Origin: Psychromonas sp.
GTDB lineage: Bacteria; Pseudomonadota; Gammaproteobacteria; Enterobacterales; Psychromonadaceae
NCBI GenBank assembly: GCA_023145575.1
Contig: JAGLDN010000172.1
Coordinates: forward strand, 1-5,122
DNA: 5,122 nt
Direction: 5' to 3'
Shown: in pieces, positions 4,904 to 5,122 of the stretch
How positions within the stretch are numbered: position 1 is the stretch's first letter
How the letters are laid out: each line of letters starts with the position of its first letter
Notes under the pieces: generated by a model
Database searches by the model: none
Seen by the model: only the letters and a program-made list of their open reading frames with translations
Told to the model about the DNA's origin: nothing
Position numbers and translations under genes: made by a program

Positions 4904-5122
4904 ACAAATTATTTAACTGATGTTACGCAGTTGAGACCTGCACAAGGCGTAAGCCTTCAATTACTGCTTTTATGCTTTGATGTAAACTTTGTTTTTAAAC
5001 CGAACCATCGAGTCGTGACATATCGCATTAAACCTGTAGAAAATTTCTCTAAACACAGAAAATTAAGACTGTTGTGCTTATACTCGAATACGCAAGGCTT
5101 GACATGGTTTAATAGATTCACC
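4904..5122 (+). other. Unidentified frame open to the right window edge
   Basis: From the stop at 4901-4903 to the edge, 73 codons are free of stops on the plus strand (includes FDVNFVFKPNHRVVTYRI and NTQGLTWFNRF). No ATG or ribosome-binding site is present, so if coding it is a fragment or begins at a weak start such as TTG 4931. A minus-strand frame is also open from 5121 to a stop at 4959-4957 (includes STGLMRYVTTRWFGLKTKF), and could be the end of a gene entering from the right. I recognise neither product; both could be chance or a remnant of another mobile element. Confidence 0.18.
4927..4957. repeat. Two tandem short hairpins
   Basis: GCAG (4927-4930) pairs with CTGC (4938-4941). Directly after it, AAGGC (4944-4948) pairs with GCCTT (4953-4957) around a four-base GTAA loop, which has the GNRA pattern of stable RNA tetraloops. 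No T run follows on either strand within a few bases, so this is not an obvious terminator. The function is unknown. Confidence 0.35.

Noticed and set aside
5098..5114. GCTTGACATGGTTTAATA resembling an IS630 right end (TGACATGGGTATA)
   Set aside because: It lacks the GGGTA-TA terminus and the TTCAAAATG interior; the match is limited to GACATGG.

Overview
The window is AT-rich bacterial DNA, a gene-sparse accessory segment with two apparently intact genes, both on the minus strand. The rest is mostly decayed mobile DNA. The lipoprotein signal, AAGGA ribosome-binding sites and an IS630-type transposase of the kind common in Shewanella, Vibrio and relatives suggest a low-GC gammaproteobacterium, possibly marine. 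That is an inference from style; no marker gene fixes the taxon.

Layout: (1) Positions 1-353 hold a heavily decayed N-terminal part of an IS630-type transposase on the plus strand, cut by the window edge. (2) Positions 402-492 hold a promoter-like sequence and a terminator-like hairpin about 54 nt apart, a possible small RNA, directed at the 3' end of the next gene. (3) Positions 507-1478 (minus) encode a protein with an M35/aspzincin-type zinc metallopeptidase domain and no signal peptide. (4) Positions 1571-3403 are a nest of TA-flanked elements. A 63-bp miniature element abuts an IS630-family insertion sequence, and two 320-bp non-autonomous elements (MITEs, about 91% identical, same orientation) have each inserted into the transposase gene. 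Removing each MITE with one copy of its TA duplication restores the transposase reading frame exactly at the joint. The transposase is dead several times over: a nonsense codon, two insertions, three frameshifts and loss of the second catalytic Asp. (5) A lone IS630-like right end lies at 3501-3521. (6) Positions 3595-4797 (minus) encode a 400-residue outer-membrane-type lipoprotein with a C-terminal galactose-binding/discoidin-like domain. (7) Positions 4798-5122 hold its upstream region, two tandem hairpins and an unidentified frame open to the right edge.

The metallopeptidase and the lipoprotein are separated by the transposon nest. Each has its own ribosome-binding site, and nothing shows that they work together. 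The most informative feature is the transposon nest: the IS, the MITEs, the 63-bp element and the lone end have related TACCCATG termini next to TA. This fits one IS630-type transposition system and its non-autonomous derivatives accumulating at one site, with the older transposase copy at 1-353 supplying an uninterrupted comparison for the first MITE insertion site.
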